Shown here in pieces: positions 60,911 through 62,873 of a DNA stretch of 62,873 bases. This stretch comes from a virus. A model generated the notes under the pieces. That model was not told where the DNA came from. It saw only the letters and a program-made list of their open reading frames with translations, and ran no database searches. A program made the position numbers and the translations under genes. The DNA is taken from IMG/VR virus record IMGVR_UViG_3300009154_000059, positions 1-62,873 of that record, one strand, 5' to 3'. Position 1 is the first letter of the stretch. Each line of letters starts with the position of its first letter.

Positions 60911-60996
60911 ATTATAAAGAAGGAAATAAAACTCTAATTATATCTTTTATAATTAGTATAATAGTAATATGTATTATATATGGACATTTTAATTGA
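60907..60996 (+). CDS. 29-residue single-span membrane microprotein
   Basis: ATG at 60907 coupled to the upstream stop, ending TGA at 60994-60996. A basic start (NYKEGNKT) and one hydrophobic span (LIISFIISIIVICIIYG). Resembles the array of tiny membrane proteins near 52,000-53,900. Confidence 0.45.
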   Translation: MNYKEGNKTLIISFIISIIVICIIYGHFN

Positions 60997-61231
60997 TTGG
61001 GAGTATGAATATAATAAAGATTATATTTATGCTTTAGAAAGACAAAAAGATATTGAAAACTCTTGGAGAGAATTTGAAGAAAGACAACCAGCTAAAATAA
61101 TTATAAATGAAATTAAACCTAGAAGTAGAACATTTTATAGAGCTACAAAAAAAATCTTACAGCTTAGATCACATCTTTTTACTAAAACTAATTCAAGAAC
61201 AATTAGACATAACACAAATATGTTTAGATAG
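60980..61231 (+). CDS. small basic protein overlapping the initiator-like gene (83 aa)
   Basis: The first 45 residues are Glu/Tyr-rich and helical (WEYEYNKDYIYALERQ); the rest is Arg/Lys/Thr-rich (PRSRTFYRATKKILQ). Its last 125 bases lie inside the following gene in another frame, which is unusual for this genome. One of the two may use a later start. Confidence 0.45.
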   Translation: MDILIDWEYEYNKDYIYALERQKDIENSWREFEERQPAKIIINEIKPRSRTFYRATKKILQLRSHLFTKTNSRTIRHNTNMFR

Positions 61232-61709
61232 TGTTAAGATAAATACTCTATATAGTTCTCTTATTAGAAAAGGATTAATAAGTGAGGATAATAAACTAAC
61301 TTTACTGGGAGAAGAAATGTTAGAGTTTATAAATACAGAAGGAGAGAATATTAAACTCAATAAAAAAGTTGTTAATGTAAATGATTTTGATTTGTGGTGG
61401 GAAACATTTCCTTCTAATAATGGATTTGATGTATTTAAAGCTACTAGAACTTTTAAAGTGAAGAAAGATGATTGTAAAACTCTTTTTAATAAATATGTAA
61501 ATGAAAAGAAATATACAGCTAAAGAGATTATAGATGCTACTAAGTATGATGTAGAAATAAGAAAAGAAAACTCTATAAAGAAAAGAGAAAATCAATTAAC
61601 ATTTTTACAAAACTCTCACACTTATTTATATCAAGAATCATTTCAAGGATTTATAGGACTAGAGATAAAAGAAAACAAAAAAGAAGATTATGATGGAATC
61701 AACGTTTGA
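61107..61709 (+). CDS. replication initiator-like / helicase-partner protein (200 aa)
   Basis: The N-terminal ~100 residues resemble a winged helix (LKLIQEQLDITQICL; LIRKGLISEDNKLTLLGEEML). The C-terminal part has FDLWWETFPSNNGFDVFKATR, then KDDCKTLFNKYVNEKKYTAKE and a QLTFLQNSHTYLYQ stretch. This resembles the C-terminal motif of DnaD/DnaC-type phage replisome proteins (FWxxYP ... A/TR). It overlaps the helicase gene start by 20 bases, which supports a partnership in replication, probably helicase loading. The role is inferred. Confidence 0.6.
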   Translation: MKLNLEVEHFIELQKKSYSLDHIFLLKLIQEQLDITQICLDSVKINTLYSSLIRKGLISEDNKLTLLGEEMLEFINTEGENIKLNKKVVNVNDFDLWWETFPSNNGFDVFKATRTFKVKKDDCKTLFNKYVNEKKYTAKEIIDATKYDVEIRKENSIKKRENQLTFLQNSHTYLYQESFQGFIGLEIKENKKEDYDGINV

Positions 61710-62799
61710 TAAACTCAATCAAGATATATTAGATGGAATAGCAGGAAAAAACGAAGGAATACCAATAGGACTTCCTAAACTAGGTAGATATATGAATATT
61801 AGAAAAAATATTCTAACTCTTATATTCTCTACTACTGGTGCAGGTAAATCAGCTATGGTGGATACTATTATTCTTAATGCTTGTGATTATCATATGAGTT
61901 ATAGTTCTAAACTTAAACCAGATTTTCAGTTATTTTCTATGGAGAGAGCTTCTAAAATTAGAATAGCTAAATGGTTATGTTTTATTATATTTAATAAAGA
62001 AGGGGAAGAAATTCAGTTAGCTAAAATGATGGGATGGTGGGATGAAAAACTCTCTAAATCTGAACACTCTCTTATACTTAAATATAAAGACTATATTGAT
62101 TGTTTATTAAATGATTATGTTTCTATACATGAAGGAGCTAAAACTCCAAATGAAGTATTTAAAGCGATGAAAGATCACTTTGAAAATAAAGGAGTGTATG
62201 ATACAAAAATAATAATAGACCCTAAAACAGGGAAAGAGAGAAAAACAAAAATTTATATTCCTAATAATGAAAAAGAAATAGTTATTCCAATATTTGACCA
62301 TGGTAATCTAACTAAAACAACACAAGCTCTTCCTTCTAAAAAAGCAGCTATAGACAAACTAGTAGAAATGGTTCAAGAAATGAGGGATTTAGAATCTTGT
62401 GCTCCTATATGGATAAGTCAAGTTAATAGATCTATTTCTGGAGTTTCTAGACAAAAAGATGGAGAGCATGAATTAACACTAGAAGATGTTAAAGAATCAG
62501 GTGATATAGTAGATGCTTGTGATATTGCTCTAAGTATATTTGATCCTCTTAAATATAAACAAAGCTCTAAAACAGGATATGAACCTATAGACTTTGTAGA
62601 TAAATCTAATGGTAATAATTACTTTAGGAGTGCTCAAATACTTAAATCAAGTTATGGAGCAGACTCAATTAGAATTCCTTTAGCTTTCAATGGTTTTGCA
62701 GGACAATTTAAAGAATTGCCTAAAAGAAATGATATGTCTGAAAAAGAATATAAAGAATTAATAGATGATGTACTAACAAAAAAATACTTTTTAAAATGA
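61690..62799 (+). CDS. DnaB/RecA-family replicative helicase
   Basis: The Walker A P-loop is at residues 47-54 (STTGAGKS). A DnaB-like SMERAS phrase follows (FSMERASKIRIAKW), then the acidic residue of a Walker B in PIFDHGNL and a Gln-containing sensor in WISQVNRS. At 369 residues it consists of only the C-terminal RecA-like motor; the N-terminal DnaB domain is absent, as in several phage helicases. It should unwind DNA for the polymerase and probably works with the preceding gene. Two in-frame ATGs (MM) start it; the stop overlaps the next ATG (ATGA). Confidence 0.88.
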   Translation: MMESTFDKLNQDILDGIAGKNEGIPIGLPKLGRYMNIRKNILTLIFSTTGAGKSAMVDTIILNACDYHMSYSSKLKPDFQLFSMERASKIRIAKWLCFIIFNKEGEEIQLAKMMGWWDEKLSKSEHSLILKYKDYIDCLLNDYVSIHEGAKTPNEVFKAMKDHFENKGVYDTKIIIDPKTGKERKTKIYIPNNEKEIVIPIFDHGNLTKTTQALPSKKAAIDKLVEMVQEMRDLESCAPIWISQVNRSISGVSRQKDGEHELTLEDVKESGDIVDACDIALSIFDPLKYKQSSKTGYEPIDFVDKSNGNNYFRSAQILKSSYGADSIRIPLAFNGFAGQFKELPKRNDMSEKEYKELIDDVLTKKYFLK

Positions 62800-62873
62800 A
62801 AAATAAAATTCAAGAAATTAACGATTACTTTGTAAATAAAATTATAACAAAAGATTATGAAATTGTAAAAACA
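62796..62873 (+). CDS. start of a gene cut by the right window end
   Basis: ATG at 62796 overlaps the helicase stop (ATGA) and the frame is open for 26 codons to the window end. It begins MKNKIQEINDYFVNK, soluble and basic/acidic mixed. Too little is visible to name it; the coupling suggests a replication function. Confidence 0.5.
   Translation, partial: MKNKIQEINDYFVNKIITKDYEIVKT

Noticed and set aside
1-62873. Stop-codon reassignment (TAG or TGA read as an amino acid), known in some crAss-like phages
   Set aside because: Late genes form long intact frames under the standard code, and TAA, TAG (MCP end) and TGA all serve as clear gene ends.

Overview
The window reads as part of the genome of a crAss-like bacteriophage (order Crassvirales) that infects a Bacteroidota host. 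The evidence is the set and order of genes: a terminase large subunit, portal, capsid protein, tail-ring proteins, a very large tail protein, several giant cargo proteins, and an open reading frame of more than 4,100 codons that carries the DFDID signature of the crAss-like virion RNA polymerase. The DNA is very A+T-rich. Genes lack Shine-Dalgarno sequences and instead start in A/T-rich contexts such as ATTATG. Several promoters fit the Bacteroidota pattern (TTG, about 19-21 bases, TAnnTTTG). The standard bacterial code appears to be used: TAA, TAG and TGA all end genes and the giant ORFs are uninterrupted. Both window ends cut through genes, so this is a piece of a larger genome.

Layout. Bases 1-48,837 are one long leftward (minus-strand) late block. 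Read in its own direction it starts with small regulatory or packaging genes (winged-helix-like, HU/IHF-like, zinc protein), then a probable small terminase, TerL, portal, a scaffold-like protein and the major capsid protein. A cluster of capsid/head-fibre and Cys-rich small genes follows, then a metallophosphoesterase, tail-ring proteins with an IHF-like protein, the 1,688-residue tail protein, Thr-tract tail proteins, three large cargo proteins and finally the RNA-polymerase polyprotein. Three free-standing homing endonucleases (one HNH, two GIY-YIG) lie between essential genes or at the arm boundary.

Bases 48,838-51,325 are the control region between the two arms. It holds a GIY-YIG gene with its own host-type promoter, divergent promoters, a structured non-coding segment, one short terminated transcription unit, and about 675 bases of repeat-rich DNA. 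That DNA contains recurrent TATAGG-type motifs, TTCTTACAAAA repeats and a tandem palindrome, and is a candidate early promoter/operator or origin region.

Bases 51,326-62,873 are the rightward early/replication arm. First comes a dense run of tiny genes, many coding 27-100-residue membrane proteins. Small proteins of unknown function and a DEDDh exonuclease follow, then a family A DNA polymerase with a proofreading domain, a replication-initiator-like protein and a DnaB/RecA-type helicase. The expected programme, from what is known of crAss-like phages, is that the packaged RNA polymerase enters with the DNA and transcribes early genes, after which host-type promoters drive replication and late genes. 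The parts that most deserve a second look are the micro-membrane-protein array, the candidate virion-polymerase promoter motifs, the metalloprotease-like motifs inside packaged proteins, and a motif shared between the capsid protein and a cargo protein.
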